A stretch of DNA of 64,000 nt from Kosakonia sacchari (GCA_900109485.1 FOAY01000014.1:93163-157162); one strand, 5' to 3'; numbered from the stretch's first letter, positions 26,160 through 36,375 are shown. The notes: generated from the letters alone by a model not told the origin. Numbers and translations are program-made.

Positions 26160-26930
26160 TTATTGCGGGACAGGCAGAGCAAAGCGTTTTTTCAGTACAT
26201 GGGCAATATCGTCCTCCGTCAGTCGCTGCTTTTCTACGCCATCTGCGGTGATCGTCTTCAGCACATTACCCAGCAAAATCAGGCGACCCTCGGAGCTGTG
26301 CTGCACGATCAGTAACTTTTGCACAAAGATGGCATCAGGATGGGTGGAGTTGAGGTAGTTGGCCGGGATGAAATCAATCCACTCCTGGGGTGACAGATCA
26401 AAACTGTATTGATTGGCCCATTCGCCCTCCACCTTCGCTTGTAGCAGGTACTCGCTATTAACGTCACGGGTAAGTCGGAAAGTATCGAAATCCTGTTCGA
26501 TATCGGTATCTGGCATGTCTATGGCGATCGGTGCGCGAATACCATAGCTGCCGAACCCCAGATCGCAAAGCCACTGGCGGTCATCGACTTCAGCAATTAA
26601 TACCATATGCGTTTTCGGTCGGCGTGCTGGGTAGAACATCGGACGAGCTGCAACGAAACGGTAGGGAATACCTAAAGCGCCCAACGCCATTGCAAATAGC
26701 CCATTGACCTCATAGCAGTATCCACCACGACCTCGTTGTAGCAGCTTGTCTGCAATGTCTTCGGGTACCAGGGAGACGACTTTGCCAGCTTGTACATCCA
26801 GATTCTCGAAGGGCACCGAAAAGAGTTGATGACGCATGAGCGCGTGCAGCGTGGCGGTATCGGCGGCTGCATGCCCAGTGTAGTTTATACGACGGAAATA
26901 AGTAGAAAGGTCGAAGTTGTCGCTATGCAT
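26160..26930 (-). CDS. nhoA: Arylamine N-acetyltransferase
   Basis: 256 residues from the ATG at 26930, chosen for the strong AGGAGG seven bases upstream. The catalytic triad is intact: Cys72 (RGRGGYCYEVN), His108 (RPKTHMVL) and Asp123 (WLCDLGFGSYG). NATs transfer acetyl from acetyl-CoA to arylamines, arylhydroxylamines and hydrazines in the cytoplasm. The gene is divergent from a MocR-type regulator with 94 bases between starts, so that regulator may control it. The symbol is given by family resemblance; orthology to E. coli nhoA is not proven. Confidence 0.9.
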   Translation of the reverse strand: MHSDNFDLSTYFRRINYTGHAAADTATLHALMRHQLFSVPFENLDVQAGKVVSLVPEDIADKLLQRGRGGYCYEVNGLFAMALGALGIPYRFVAARPMFYPARRPKTHMVLIAEVDDRQWLCDLGFGSYGIRAPIAIDMPDTDIEQDFDTFRLTRDVNSEYLLQAKVEGEWANQYSFDLSPQEWIDFIPANYLNSTHPDAIFVQKLLIVQHSSEGRLILLGNVLKTITADGVEKQRLTEDDIAHVLKKRFALPVPQ

Positions 26931-27024
26931 AATGCCTCCTTGATTGGGTTCGGCACTACTATAGAAGGGCCGCATCATTGTCTGTATAGTCAGATCTATC
27001 GAAAATCAGACTGTACAGTTCGCA

Positions 27025-28458
27025 ATGTCCGCCCCACGTCTGTTGTCCCCACATTACCGCCGGATTGCTGAAATGCTGCGCTTTACCCTTGCATCAGGTG
27101 TATTGCGAGTCGGCGACAGGATGATCTCTGCGCGTAAACTGGCCGAACGCGAGCAAGTTAGCCTCCCGACGGCACTGGAAGCACTCCGTTGTCTTGAGGC
27201 CGAAGGCCTGATTGTTGCGCGTCCGCGTTCGGGCTACTTCGTTTGCCAGATAAACACACCTCAGAACATGCCGTCTTCCCATCATTTATCTGGCCCAGTC
27301 CCCGTGACAATGTCAGCAGTAGCCCGTTCACTATTCAGTAGCGCAGAAACCCGTCTGGTGCCACTTGGAGCAGCGCTGCCCGATCCAATATGGCTGCCAA
27401 CAGATACGCTACAGCGGGCGCTGCAGGCTGCAAGCCGTCGCCTGGAAGCACACGGGCAGAGCTACAGCCTACCGCCGGGAAGGGCAGACCTGCGTAGAAA
27501 TATAGCCGTACGCGCTGCACAGTGGGGTGCGCGTTTTGGTCCGGATGATCTCGTCATCACGGCTGGAGCGACGCAGGCACTGCGTCTGGCTCTGCGAGCT
27601 GTATGTCAGCCAGGTGATGTAGTGGCAATTGAGCAACCCGCCTACTTCGGTACGCTCCTGCTGCTGGAAGACTTAGGCCTCAGGGCATTGCAAATCCCCA
27701 CGGATCCCGCTGAAGGCTTGTTGCTGGCACCTCTGGGTGAAGCTATTCAGCGCCACCGTCCCGCAGCCGTGCTGGCCTCGCCCACTGTGCAAAACCCACT
27801 CGGTGCCAGTATGCCCGTCACTCGCAAGCAGGAACTTGTTGCTCTGATTGAACGTGCAGGCATCCCTTTAATTGAGGACGATGTGTATGGTGACCTGGCA
27901 GGTGAGGGGCAGCGTCCTCCGGCCTGCAAGGCGTTCGACCAGAGTGGCAGTGTGATTTACTGCAGTTCATTATCAAAAACCCTTGCCCCGGGCTGGAGAA
28001 TCGGTTGGGTTGCGGCAGGACGCTACCACACGCAGGTATTGCAGGCTCGCATGGCCGGGGATTGGGCAGGCGCACCGCTGCTTGAAGCAGCCGCGAGCGA
28101 TATACTGGCAAGTGGAGACTACGAGCGTCATCTGCGGCGCCTGAAGCTCCGGGTCACTGAGGGGGTACAAGCCGTCATCGCTCGGGTCAAAGCAAGCTTC
28201 CCTCCGGGCACTCGTATTACCGTGCCGACAGCCGGTTTCTTGTTGTGGATAGAACTTCCGCATTCACTAAATGCATTGGTGGTACATCGTCGCGCGCTGG
28301 CGCTGGGCATTGGTGTCAGTCCTGGCCTCCTGTTTTCCCCGGGGGCGGAATTTCAGAACTTCCTGCGGTTAAATTGTGCGAATGAACCCTCGCCCAGGTT
28401 GCTAAATGCAGTGGAACAGATCGGTGCGCTTTGTCATGAACTGGCTGGTCAGCGCTAA
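27025..28458 (+). CDS. MocR-type (GntR-aminotransferase fusion) regulator
   Basis: 477 residues. An N-terminal GntR winged helix-turn-helix (about 15-75: LREBcause region ARKLAEREQVSLPTALEALR, CLEAEGLIVARPRSGYFV) is joined to a fold-type I PLP aminotransferase domain (about 110-470). The PLP-lysine context is YCSSLSKTLAPGWRIGWV, and LIEDDVYGDL carries the Asp that contacts the cofactor. MocR proteins sense PLP or amino compounds; PdxR is the best-known relative. Being divergent from the NAT gene suggests it controls that gene. Confidence 0.9.
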   Translation: MSAPRLLSPHYRRIAEMLRFTLASGVLRVGDRMISARKLAEREQVSLPTALEALRCLEAEGLIVARPRSGYFVCQINTPQNMPSSHHLSGPVPVTMSAVARSLFSSAETRLVPLGAALPDPIWLPTDTLQRALQAASRRLEAHGQSYSLPPGRADLRRNIAVRAAQWGARFGPDDLVITAGATQALRLALRAVCQPGDVVAIEQPAYFGTLLLLEDLGLRALQIPTDPAEGLLLAPLGEAIQRHRPAAVLASPTVQNPLGASMPVTRKQELVALIERAGIPLIEDDVYGDLAGEGQRPPACKAFDQSGSVIYCSSLSKTLAPGWRIGWVAAGRYHTQVLQARMAGDWAGAPLLEAAASDILASGDYERHLRRLKLRVTEGVQAVIARVKASFPPGTRITVPTAGFLLWIELPHSLNALVVHRRALALGIGVSPGLLFSPGAEFQNFLRLNCANEPSPRLLNAVEQIGALCHELAGQR

Positions 28459-28785
28459 AGACTAATACATGCCCAAGCCCAAACTAATTCCTCTACTACC
28501 TCAAAAGGACAAAAGTGGGCTTGTCTGCTCTCATGAGATTCATTCCGCATGATGTTCGTCACGTCTGCTTTGGCACAAAGTTGCCTGTCGGCTCAAGTGG
28601 AAAGACGACATCTCAGTTCGACTGTGTCCCTTCTTCGTTATAAACAGGAATACAAGATGTCAGGGGAATTACACCAGAATACGGACATTAAATATCAGCA
28701 GGAAATCCGGCCCATACAGGTGTAAGGGCCGGAAATCATCTGAACGGGGCAAACAGCACCACACACTGAGTGTCAACGCGCAGGC
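28459..28785. other. Intergenic region with weak repeat copy C
   Basis: 327 bases between convergent genes. GTCTGCTTTGGCACAAAG (about 28563-28580) resembles the GTCCGCTTTTGGCAC half of the dispersed repeat, but the other half is badly decayed. No gene seen. Confidence 0.35.
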
Positions 28786-29778
28786 TTACTTCGCCGTTTT
28801 GGCCTGTTCAACTTTCAGGCGTTCGCTGGCACCGAGACGAAGCTGGTCGAGTTGTTTGATAATCCCCGCGGCATCGTCCATGGGATGAGGCTGACCAGGC
28901 TGACGTTCTTTGAGGCGGGCTGCCGCTTCAATCATGCCATTGCTGAAGGGGTGTGAAGTGAGATGCACTCTTATCGGATGTCGGGGATCGCTCACCATTT
29001 TTTTGATGCGATCAATACTACGGATGTAAGCCTCTACCTGTTGTGGGCCGTCTATTGCATTTAAACCAAGACCGCCCACCGTGATGGCTTTATACGTTTC
29101 ATTACTATCTTTAACATCAAACACATATGATGCAGTGCCCCAGGTATGTCCTGGTGTTGAGAACGCCTGAATGCTTGTATCGCCTACGGTCAGTACTTCA
29201 CCATCCTTGATCTCAATGCCATCGGCAGAGGGCATGGTCCATGCGCCTGGCTTACCCTGCGATTTTTGGGCATCCTGGCGTGCTTCGATCCAGCCTTCGC
29301 GGGTCATGGCAATCTTCGCGTTGGTCAATGCTTTGAGGCGGGATATGCCTCCGGCGTGGTCAAAATGACCATGCGTTACCAGAATCAGTTTGATATCAGC
29401 AGGGTCAAAACCGAGTTTTTTGATATTTTCAAGGAGCCTGTCGGTGTATGGCTCATACAATGTATCGATCAAGACCAGGCCGTCACTTGTCTTCAGCAGC
29501 CATGCCGATACCCAGCATATGCCAACATAGTAAACATTATCAAAAACCTGAAAGGGAGGAATTGACTGAATCTCTTCATTATTCAGCCACTTGCCCAGCT
29601 CTGCTGGCATTTTTCCGGTTCTTCCAAACTCGGTGAACAAATCATTAATGGTTGATGACGAACCACAGCCTGCCATCGGCGTTGCATCTGCTGCTGCGGT
29701 TTCTGATATCTGAGCGTTCGCAGTCCCTCCGGCGATCAGCAGGATTAAGGTAAGTAAAAGAGAGCGGGTTTTCAGCAT
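28786..29778 (-). CDS. Exported metallo-beta-lactamase-fold hydrolase, subclass B3-like
   Basis: 330 residues from the ATG at 29778. A signal peptide (LLLTLILLIAGGTANA) directs it to the periplasm. Zinc ligands follow the B3 pattern: THGHFDHAG with His136, His138, Asp140 and His141, then TPGHTWG (His211) and LTSHPFSNG (His276). The mature chain is longer than the usual B3 lactamase by a C-terminal tail (about 290-330). It could hydrolyse beta-lactams or another cyclic ester/amide; sequence alone does not decide. It is divergent from its own LysR-type gene, as chromosomal lactamase genes often are. Confidence 0.85.
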   Translation of the reverse strand: MLKTRSLLLTLILLIAGGTANAQISETAAADATPMAGCGSSSTINDLFTEFGRTGKMPAELGKWLNNEEIQSIPPFQVFDNVYYVGICWVSAWLLKTSDGLVLIDTLYEPYTDRLLENIKKLGFDPADIKLILVTHGHFDHAGGISRLKALTNAKIAMTREGWIEARQDAQKSQGKPGAWTMPSADGIEIKDGEVLTVGDTSIQAFSTPGHTWGTASYVFDVKDSNETYKAITVGGLGLNAIDGPQQVEAYIRSIDRIKKMVSDPRHPIRVHLTSHPFSNGMIEAAARLKERQPGQPHPMDDAAGIIKQLDQLRLGASERLKVEQAKTAK

Positions 29779-29890
29779 GTTGCATTCCATTGTGGGTTGA
29801 CCAGGCTTTGTACTATAGTTGCTTCATTCGATCGGATATACCGCCAAAAAAGCAATAAGACGTTGCATAAAACGGACATTAGGGTGAAAT

Positions 29891-30787
29891 ATGGACCGCC
29901 TGACAGCCATGAAGGTTTTCATCAATGTGGTCGAACTGGGGAGTCTGACTGCTGCAGCAAACAGGATGGAGATTTCACGTGCCATGGCAACCCGCTACAT
30001 TTCTTCGCTCGAAAGCGAGCTCCGGGTACGCTTGTTGCACAGAACCAGCCGCTGCCTCGGCCCGACCAGCGACGGCTGCAATATTCTTTCTTTTTGTCGA
30101 CAAATCATTGCGTTGAATGAAGATATTGATTTGGCTACAGCAGGCAGACACACCGAGCCTCAGGGGCTAATTCGCGTGGCCAGTAGTATTTCGTTCGGAC
30201 AGTCTTATCTGGCGGGTGCCATCACCCGTTATGTTGAGCTGTTTCCAAAAACGTCAGTCGAAATGGTGCTGGGAGATCATGCAGTGAACCTGAATGAGGG
30301 GCCTGTCGATCTGGCCATCATTGTGGGTAGTGAGCCGGCACCGGGTATGATTTCACGTTTGCTGACCCGCTGCCCTTCAGTTGTTTGCGCGGCTCCGGCC
30401 TATCTCGACCGTTGCGGCGAGCCCGATCATCCTGATGACTTACGCCAGCACAACTGCCTGAATCATACCCGTTTTGGTAACACGTGGCGCTTCACTCCTT
30501 CGTCGGGGGAGCCGAACATGCCTGTTATCGAAGTGGAGGTCTCAGGCAGCATTGCTGCAAATGATTCCATGGTACTGCTCTCTGCAGCGCTGAGCGGAAA
30601 AGGGATCGTACATTTACCCGCCTTCACATGCTCATCGGATATTCAATCCGGAGCATTGGTCGCATTATTTCGTGATTACCAATTACCGCAACTGGATGTG
30701 TGTGCCGTGTATGCTTCGCGTAAGTACTTACCCGCAACCACCCGGTCGCTGCTTGATTTCCTGCTAACCGATATCATCCGTACTTAG
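29891..30787 (+). CDS. LysR-family regulator beside metallo-hydrolase gene
   Basis: 298 residues. The N-terminal helix-turn-helix (MDRLTAMKVFINVVELGSLT, then AAANRMEISRAMATRYISSL) and the effector domain (about 90-295) are of the CrgA/AaeR-like LysR type. GGGTGAAAT precedes the ATG. Start codons of this gene and the metallo-hydrolase are 112 bases apart and divergent, so control of that gene and of itself is likely. Confidence 0.9.
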   Translation: MDRLTAMKVFINVVELGSLTAAANRMEISRAMATRYISSLESELRVRLLHRTSRCLGPTSDGCNILSFCRQIIALNEDIDLATAGRHTEPQGLIRVASSISFGQSYLAGAITRYVELFPKTSVEMVLGDHAVNLNEGPVDLAIIVGSEPAPGMISRLLTRCPSVVCAAPAYLDRCGEPDHPDDLRQHNCLNHTRFGNTWRFTPSSGEPNMPVIEVEVSGSIAANDSMVLLSAALSGKGIVHLPAFTCSSDIQSGALVALFRDYQLPQLDVCAVYASRKYLPATTRSLLDFLLTDIIRT

Positions 30788-30980
30788 GGCGATTTTTGTC
30801 ACGATAGTCAGCAGTCCTGCTATTTTGCAACCGTAACACACGGAGAAGGGATTTGGGCTGCATGGGTTTTTTCGATGCAGAAAGAAGACGTTATGGAATA
30901 GCCTTATGCTGTTCTGCGACCACGGCGGGTATTTTATAAGCTATGTAATATTGCAGGTAATTAAGATGTATTTTAAATAA

Positions 30981-31010
30981 AAAACCCGAAATAAATCGGG
31001 TTTTAATTAT
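30981..31010. terminator. Intrinsic terminator between LysR and DUF305 genes
   Basis: AAAACCCGA and TCGGGTTTT form a perfect stem with a short A/T loop and flanking A- and T-runs; it can serve both convergent genes. Confidence 0.85.
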
Positions 31011-31080
31011 TTTACGATTAACAGGGCTCTGTGCTCAGGGATATATTTAGATTGCTCTGAGTGTTGATTGTCAGCAATAT

Positions 31081-31431
31081 TTATTTATGATTGCTGACCC
31101 ATTTATTCATCTGCTCGATTTCACCTTTCTGCGCTTTTATGATGTCCTGCGCAAGCTTTCTCATTTCGGGATCTTTTCCATATTTGAGCTCGGTTTCAGC
31201 CATTGCTATCGCACCTTCATGATGCGGAATCATGCCTTTAGCAAACGCTTTATCAGGATCAGTGTCTTTAAAGGCAGTCATCATTTTTTCATGCATGTCG
31301 TTCATACCAGTCATATATTCCTGCGACGATGCCGATGATGTCATATCAGTCATTTTCATCGCTGAGTGTTCGGCAGATATGGCTGGCAGAGATAACATTA
31401 ATATAACAAAAAGAGAGTTTTTGATTTTCAT
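31081..31431 (-). CDS. DUF305 family exported metal-binding protein
   Basis: 116 residues with a signal peptide (SLFVILMLSLPAISA) and the DUF305 ferritin-like helical pattern: FAKGMIPHHEGAIAMAETEL and a Met/His-rich first half (HSAMKMTDM, YMTGMNDMHEKMM). DUF305 proteins such as CopM bind copper or silver in the periplasm. It lies just downstream of silE, in the same direction, separated by a terminator, and so probably belongs functionally to the metal locus. Confidence 0.85.
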   Translation of the reverse strand: MKIKNSLFVILMLSLPAISAEHSAMKMTDMTSSASSQEYMTGMNDMHEKMMTAFKDTDPDKAFAKGMIPHHEGAIAMAETELKYGKDPEMRKLAQDIIKAQKGEIEQMNKWVSNHK

Positions 31432-31482
31432 AAAATAAATCCTTTGTGAGTTGCGTACCCAGTAATTGTAGCTGAGAGAGAT

Positions 31483-31503
31483 AAAAAGCCCCCAGGCGGG
31501 GGC
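31483..31503 (-). terminator. Terminator downstream of silE
   Basis: On the minus strand GCCCCCGCCTGGGGGC is followed by TTTTT: a G/C-rich hairpin with a T-run, about 75 bases after the silE stop. Confidence 0.88.
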
Positions 31504-31577
31504 AAACTATAGCCACATATTCGGTCAAGAAAAAATCTATCAAGGAAAAGGTAACAACGTGCTCATTAAAGTTGAAT

Positions 31578-32009
31578 TCAGCTGGCTTTGATCATTCGAC
31601 GGTGAGCTTCGGCCATAGCCTGATGCGGTCCGAACTGACCGTTCTTCATGGTTTCATGGGCAACGGCAGCCCTTTCATGTTCATCCATAGCTGCGAAGGA
31701 GAGTGACGGGCGGGTACCGTTAGCGGAGTGAGTTCCCATCATTTTCTGGTGATTTTCCACCCTTTTCTGGTGTGTATCAGCCGAGCCATTATTCATGGTC
31801 TCATGAGCAATAATAGCCTGTTCATGCTGATTCATATCGACTATCTGTGGCGCTAAGCCCTGGATCGCGGAAGGAACCGAAGCCGACTGCATCTGGTGAG
31901 CCGGAGCCTGTGCATTATTGACACGCTCATGAATATTAACGGTGTCAGTGGCCCAGGCCGTCGAAATTACGCCAAGACCTAAAACAGAGACTAATACGAT
32001 ATTTTTCAT
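31578..32009 (-). CDS. silE: SilE, periplasmic silver-binding protein
   Basis: 143 residues, the exact length of SilE. A signal peptide (LVSVLGLGVISTAWA) precedes a His/Met-rich disordered chain. Imperfect repeats of the form HExxxxAHETMxNG occur about three times (HEQAIIAHETMNNG, HERAAVAHETMKNG), and NNAQAPAHQMQSA near the N-terminus is shared by SilE and PcoE. It sequesters Ag+ or Cu+ in the periplasm. A SilR box at 32226-32243 lies upstream, so it is likely still inducible. Confidence 0.93.
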   Translation of the reverse strand: MKNIVLVSVLGLGVISTAWATDTVNIHERVNNAQAPAHQMQSASVPSAIQGLAPQIVDMNQHEQAIIAHETMNNGSADTHQKRVENHQKMMGTHSANGTRPSLSFAAMDEHERAAVAHETMKNGQFGPHQAMAEAHRRMIKAS

Positions 32010-32225
32010 GGTAACTCTCCATTACTGAATTAATAATGCCCGGCAATTGTGGTCAATGCTTTCAGTTTCAGAATCTAATGATACTGCTCAGACCTTATTT
32101 TCCGGACGGCTGGCTGTATATTCATCTCATGGTGTACTATTGACCCGTATTGATGAAGTCATTCAGCCTTACTGATAAGTTGTATTAATTATATCGAATG
32201 GTCTCTGTTTACCGCGTGACAACCT

Positions 32226-32243
32226 AATGACATCTTTGTCATT
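32226..32243. promoter_or_regulatory. SilR/CusR box upstream of silE
   Basis: AATGACATCTTTGTCATT matches the AATGACAA-N2-TTGTCATT operator of CusR/SilR with one mismatch in one arm. It sits 217 bases before the silE start, in the silS-silE gap. Confidence 0.75.
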
Positions 32244-32257
32244 TTTATTCCTGAACA

Positions 32258-33733
32258 TCATTGCTGATTTGCCGGGTTTACAATATTCAGTTTTGGCACT
32301 GATAATATGAAGCGTGTCGAATGAGCATCCGATTCCACGCGGACTTTTCCGTAATGTGCGGCCACGATTGATTTCACAATGGCAAGACCTATACCGCTGC
32401 CTTCTCCTTTTCGTTGCCTGGATGGATCTACCCGATAAAAGCGGTCAAATAGTCTTGGCAAATGTTCTTCAGGGATCGGTTTTCCCGGATTTTCGACTAT
32501 GAAGTCACAATAGTTTTCCTGTTCTCTCATCGAGACGGTCACCGCTTGTCCTTCCGGTGTATAGCGTAAGGCATTGGATAACAGGTTATTGATTGCTCTT
32601 CTGAACATCTGTGGATCGCCTTCTATCAGGCAGGGGATACCGTTGAACTTCAGCATGATGTTGCGTTCTTCCGCCCAGGCTTCGAAGAAATCAAAGACTT
32701 TAATGACCTCTGTACTCAAATCAAATATTACCCGGTCTGAGATCAACTGATTATTGTCAGCCTGTGCAAGGAAAAGCATATCGCTGACCATCTTTGTCAT
32801 CCGGTTGTACTCTTCCAGGCTGGAGTACAGGACATCCTCGAGCTCCTTCTGTGTCCGGTCCTGACTCAGTGCAATTTCAGTTTGCGTCACCAGATTGGTG
32901 ATAGGGGTTCTGATTTCGTGCGCGATATCTGCAGAGAAATTGGCCTGGCGGGTAAAGACATCCTCAATTTTTCCAATCATATGATTGAAAGAGATGACCA
33001 GTTGTTCAAGCTCAATGGGAACGCGTGACGGTTCAAGCCTGGCATCAAGATTCTCAGAGGTAATATTTTTGATGGCATTGCTGACGTTACGCAGAGGCAG
33101 ATGCCCCTGACGAACTGCAATCCGAATAATAAGAATAATGAGCAGGCTGATAACAGTGGCAATTGCAACCAGATTCTTTTTAAGCGCATCAAGATAGTGA
33201 AGATGAAAATTAATGGAGAGCCCGATTAGCATGACGTAGTTCTGGCTTTTCCCTTGAAATGCCGCTACCCCTGATGAGGCGATTATCCTGTACGTTTCCA
33301 TTGTCATATCAGCGGGGGAGGACATCGGCCGGGCAGGAGCCTCCACAGTCCAGAGAAAAACATCCCGCGCGCGGCTGTGCCTGCTAAAGTCTGCTGTATC
33401 CACGGCCGGGCGTAATGCTGCCCCTTGTGCCGAACTGAACAATACCTCTCCCTGGGGATTAAGAAGCAGAACGGCAACGTTGCGGTAGCTGGCTATCGAT
33501 TCCTTGATTTTACTTATCTTTTTCTCATCGGTATCCGCCGGGGATTGCAATAAACGCTGCATCGTGGTGCTAATTTGTTGCAGATCGCTGACATCCTGCT
33601 CGGCAAAATGATTTTCAACGGAATGCAGCATAAACCAGGTAAACGCGATAAAAGCCAGTATCGTGGACAGGCTGATAAAAAAAGTCAGCCTCAGGGCAAG
33701 GGAGAACGGACGTCTGGCGGGCTTGTCACGCAT
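32258..33733 (-). CDS. silS: SilS, sensor histidine kinase for silver/copper
   Basis: 491 residues. Two membrane helices (about 16-38 and 188-208) enclose a periplasmic sensor domain. HAMP follows, then the phosphorylated His in [18 protein letters not shown], the N box ([15 protein letters not shown]) and G boxes ([15 protein letters not shown]). It closely matches CusS/SilS/PcoS kinases. The start ATG overlaps the silR stop by 8 bases, so the pair is translationally coupled. No break was seen, so sensing is probably functional. Confidence 0.93.
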   Translation of the reverse strand: MRDKPARRPFSLALRLTFFISLSTILAFIAFTWFMLHSVENHFAEQDVSDLQQISTTMQRLLQSPADTDEKKISKIKESIASYRNVAVLLLNPQGEVLFSSAQGAALRPAVDTADFSRHSRARDVFLWTVEAPARPMSSPADMTMETYRIIASSGVAAFQGKSQNYVMLIGLSINFHLHYLDALKKNLVAIATVISLLIILIIRIAVRQGHLPLRNVSNAIKNITSENLDARLEPSRVPIELEQLVISFNHMIGKIEDVFTRQANFSADIAHEIRTPITNLVTQTEIALSQDRTQKELEDVLYSSLEEYNRMTKMVSDMLFLAQADNNQLISDRVIFDLSTEVIKVFDFFEAWAEERNIMLKFNGIPCLIEGDPQMFRRAINNLLSNALRYTPEGQAVTVSMREQENYCDFIVENPGKPIPEEHLPRLFDRFYRVDPSRQRKGEGSGIGLAIVKSIVAAHYGKVRVESDAHSTRFILSVPKLNIVNPANQQ

Positions 33734-34406
33734 CCGGGATCTCCAGCATGTAGCCCACGCCGCGGACCGTCTGGATCAGTTTCGGCTCGTAATCATTGTC
33801 TATTTTAGCCCGAAGCCGCTTTACCGCGACGTCAATCGCGTTAGTGTCGCTATCAAAATTCATGTCCCAGACCTGGGATGCTATCAGAGAGCGGGGCAAC
33901 ACTTCTCCCTGATGACGAATGAAAAACTCCAGCAAGCTGAATTCTTTACTGGTCAACAGAATACGGTTTCCCGCCCTGTTAACCTTTCTCGATACAAGAT
34001 CAAGCGTCAGATCGGCAACCTTAAACTGGCTTTCAGATATCACTGTATTGCCACGACGCAGGAGGGTTCTGACACGAGCCAGAAGTTCGGCGAATGCAAA
34101 GGGTTTAACCAGATAATCATCTGCACCAAGTTCAAGCCCCTTGACGCGATGCTCGATAGTTCCGAGGGCAGAGAGTAATAACACCGGCATACCCTTACCC
34201 GCTGTACGAAGCATACGAATAATATCCCAGCCATTCACATCCGGGAGCATGATATCCAGAATCAGCAAATCGTATTCTGCCGTCATGGCGAGATGATATC
34301 CGGTCAGACCGTTGTCGGCGTGATCAACCACGAACCCGGCCTCGGTAAGCCCCTTGCTGAGATACTCACCTGTTTTGATTTCATCTTCAACGATCAGTAT
34401 TTTCAT
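33726..34406 (-). CDS. silR: SilR, OmpR-type response regulator
   Basis: 226 residues. The receiver domain has acidic pocket EDE (near 7-9), the phospho-acceptor Asp in [15 protein letters not shown] and Lys in [13 protein letters not shown]. The C-terminal winged helix (about 130-222) contains the recognition region [20 protein letters not shown]. It is very similar to CusR/PcoR/SilR. It should bind the AATGACAA-N2-TTGTCATT boxes at 34476-34493 and 32226-32243. Confidence 0.94.
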   Translation of the reverse strand: MKILIVEDEIKTGEYLSKGLTEAGFVVDHADNGLTGYHLAMTAEYDLLILDIMLPDVNGWDIIRMLRTAGKGMPVLLLSALGTIEHRVKGLELGADDYLVKPFAFAELLARVRTLLRRGNTVISESQFKVADLTLDLVSRKVNRAGNRILLTSKEFSLLEFFIRHQGEVLPRSLIASQVWDMNFDSDTNAIDVAVKRLRAKIDNDYEPKLIQTVRGVGYMLEIPDA

Positions 34407-34475
34407 CTTATCCCCTATAAGCCTTCCCCTGCCATTCTAGTGAGCGTAAGTCCGTTATCAACGGCTTAAAGTAAA

Positions 34476-34493
34476 AATGACAACATTGTCATT
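34476..34493. promoter_or_regulatory. SilR/CusR box between silR and the silA remnant
   Basis: AATGACAACATTGTCATT is a perfect palindrome with 8-base arms and a 2-base spacer, identical to the consensus. In intact sil loci it drives silCFBA to the right; here a silA fragment follows directly. Confidence 0.88.
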
Positions 34494-34496
34494 AAC

Positions 34497-34802
34497 TTGT
34501 CACCAGCCAAACAGAGTGCCTTCGTTAGAGTGGTCTTATCCATCTTCACGGTTATCTGGCCACCGAGTCAGGTTGGCGGTGAGTTTCTGCCGAAGATCAA
34601 TGACGGTGACCTGCTTTACATGCCGTTGACTTTGCCAGGCGTCTCTCTGGCAGAGGCCGCAGCGCTCCTGCAGACCACGGATAAATTAATCAAAACCGTT
34701 CCTGAAATGGCCTCTGTTTTTGGCAAGACCGGTAAAGCAGAGACAGCAACAGATTCCGCATCGCTCGAGTTAGCTACACAGAATGAATCGCCACGGGTTT
34801 AA
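34497..34802 (+). pseudogene. silA: silA fragment (remnant of heavy-metal RND pump)
   Basis: From a TTG, 101 codons are open. The middle part [40 protein letters not shown] and [15 protein letters not shown] is unmistakably from the second periplasmic part of SilA/CusA, normally around residues 550-650 of about 1,045. The segment before it only vaguely resembles the preceding helix, and after TATDSA the match stops. silC, silF, silB, most of silA, silG and silP are gone. Any product from the adjacent SilR-controlled promoter would be a non-functional peptide. Confidence 0.88.
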
Positions 34803-34938
34803 CAGACACCTCAGAGTCATTCCATTCCATTAAGGGGGACGTTAAGTATCGATTTGTCATTGATATTAAGGCGACGTGATGGTAGTGAAACGACGGGCGC
34901 AGCCTGTTCCTGGCGGCCCTGCGGGAGGAGTGGGTGTC

Positions 34939-34975
34939 TTATCCGGCCTACGAAATCGCACCTGTAGGCCAGACA
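34939..34975. repeat. REP-like palindrome
   Basis: CTTATCCGGCCTAC...GTAGGCCAGAC resembles enterobacterial REP units. It lies after the yjhF stop on the minus strand. Confidence 0.45.
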
Positions 34976-34993
34976 AACGTAGTGCCCCGGTGG

Positions 34994-36343
34994 TTATATA
35001 ATAAAGCTGGCGAGCAGAATAAAGATCAGCCCACTGATGGATAACAGCGTGGACATTAGCGTCCATGATAACAGCGTTTCTTTGGTGGTCAGACCGAAAA
35101 AGTCTTTAATCATCCAGAAACTGGCGTCGTTGACGTGGGAACAGATACAGGACCCGGCACCGGTCGCCAGTGTAATCAAGGCTAGATTTGTATTGGGATG
35201 TACCGCCAACAACGGAATGACCAGACCTGAGGTAGAGATCGCCGCGACGGTGGCTGAACCCAGACAAATACGCAGGAATGCTGCCACGCCCCAGGCCATC
35301 AGGATCGGGTTAATATCCATGCCCGAAACCAGGGTGGAAATATACTGACCGACGCCAGAGTCGATGAGAACCTGCTTGAATGCGCCGCCTCCACCGATAA
35401 TCAGAAGCAGACCGGCAATTCCTGCAATTGCTTTTCCGCAGGAATCCATCAGGTCCGGGATTGTTTTCCCACGGCCCAGTCCCATGGTATAGATCGCGAA
35501 CAGCAGTGAAATCAGCATGGCGATCGTCGAGTTACCCAGGAACAGAATCACGTTGTAGAACAAGCCTGAATCAGCAGCGCTTTTGGCATGGGTCATCTGG
35601 ATGATGGTGACGACTGCCATCAGGATCACCGGCAACATTGCCGTGAGAAAACTGATCCCAAAGCCAGGCATTTCGCTTTCGCTGAACCGACGGGTCGCGC
35701 CGAGAGAGGCAATATTCCCCTCTTTTTTAAAGGCGTCCGGAATAATGCGCTGGCAGAATTTATTCAATATCGGGCCGCAAAGAATAAAGGTCGGGATGCC
35801 CACAATGATACCGTATATCAGTACCAGTCCTACATCCGCGCCATATTCACGGGCGATAACTGTCGGGCCGGGGTGGGGGGGTAAAAAACCGTGTGCGACC
35901 AGCAAACCAGACAGCATCGGCACACACATAAACATCGGCGATATTTTCGCTTCACGGGCAATAGCGAATAAAATAGGTATCAGAAGAATTAAGCCGACTT
36001 CGAAAAAAAGTGCAATACCGATAATAAATGCCGAGGAAACCACCGCCCAGTCAAGTTTATTTTTCCCGAAATAATTCAGCATGGTCAGCGCTATTCGCTG
36101 TGCACCGCCCGCATCGGCCAGCAAGCGACCGAGCATGACACCGAAGCCAAATATCAAACCAATATGGCCCAGTGTACCGCCAAGCCCGGATTCAACCGAG
36201 GTAACGACTTTATTCAAATTCATACCACTGGCGATGGCGACAGCAATCGAGACAATAATTAACGAAACAAACGTATTGAGCTTAATTTTTATGGTTAAAA
36301 GCAGGAGTAAAACAATCCCTGCCACAACGATAATAAGTGGCAT
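34994..36343 (-). CDS. yjhF: YjhF, GntP-family sugar-acid transporter
   Basis: 449 residues and 12-14 hydrophobic segments. GntP-family hallmarks include [20 protein letters not shown] and [20 protein letters not shown], and [19 protein letters not shown] near the C-terminus. It imports a sugar acid with protons across the inner membrane. GAGAGGACGTT precedes the ATG. It ends the yjhIHGF operon, 106 bases after yjhG, the same order as in E. coli prophage-like element KpLE2. Confidence 0.92.
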   Translation of the reverse strand: MPLIIVVAGIVLLLLLTIKIKLNTFVSLIIVSIAVAIASGMNLNKVVTSVESGLGGTLGHIGLIFGFGVMLGRLLADAGGAQRIALTMLNYFGKNKLDWAVVSSAFIIGIALFFEVGLILLIPILFAIAREAKISPMFMCVPMLSGLLVAHGFLPPHPGPTVIAREYGADVGLVLIYGIIVGIPTFILCGPILNKFCQRIIPDAFKKEGNIASLGATRRFSESEMPGFGISFLTAMLPVILMAVVTIIQMTHAKSAADSGLFYNVILFLGNSTIAMLISLLFAIYTMGLGRGKTIPDLMDSCGKAIAGIAGLLLIIGGGGAFKQVLIDSGVGQYISTLVSGMDINPILMAWGVAAFLRICLGSATVAAISTSGLVIPLLAVHPNTNLALITLATGAGSCICSHVNDASFWMIKDFFGLTTKETLLSWTLMSTLLSISGLIFILLASFII

Positions 36344-36375
36344 AACGTCCTCTCATAATAGGGTAGCGACCCATC

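Noticed and set aside
25970..26182. 70-codon minus-strand frame after the NAT gene
   Set aside because: Overlaps the NAT C-terminus, no ribosome site, no recognisable family.
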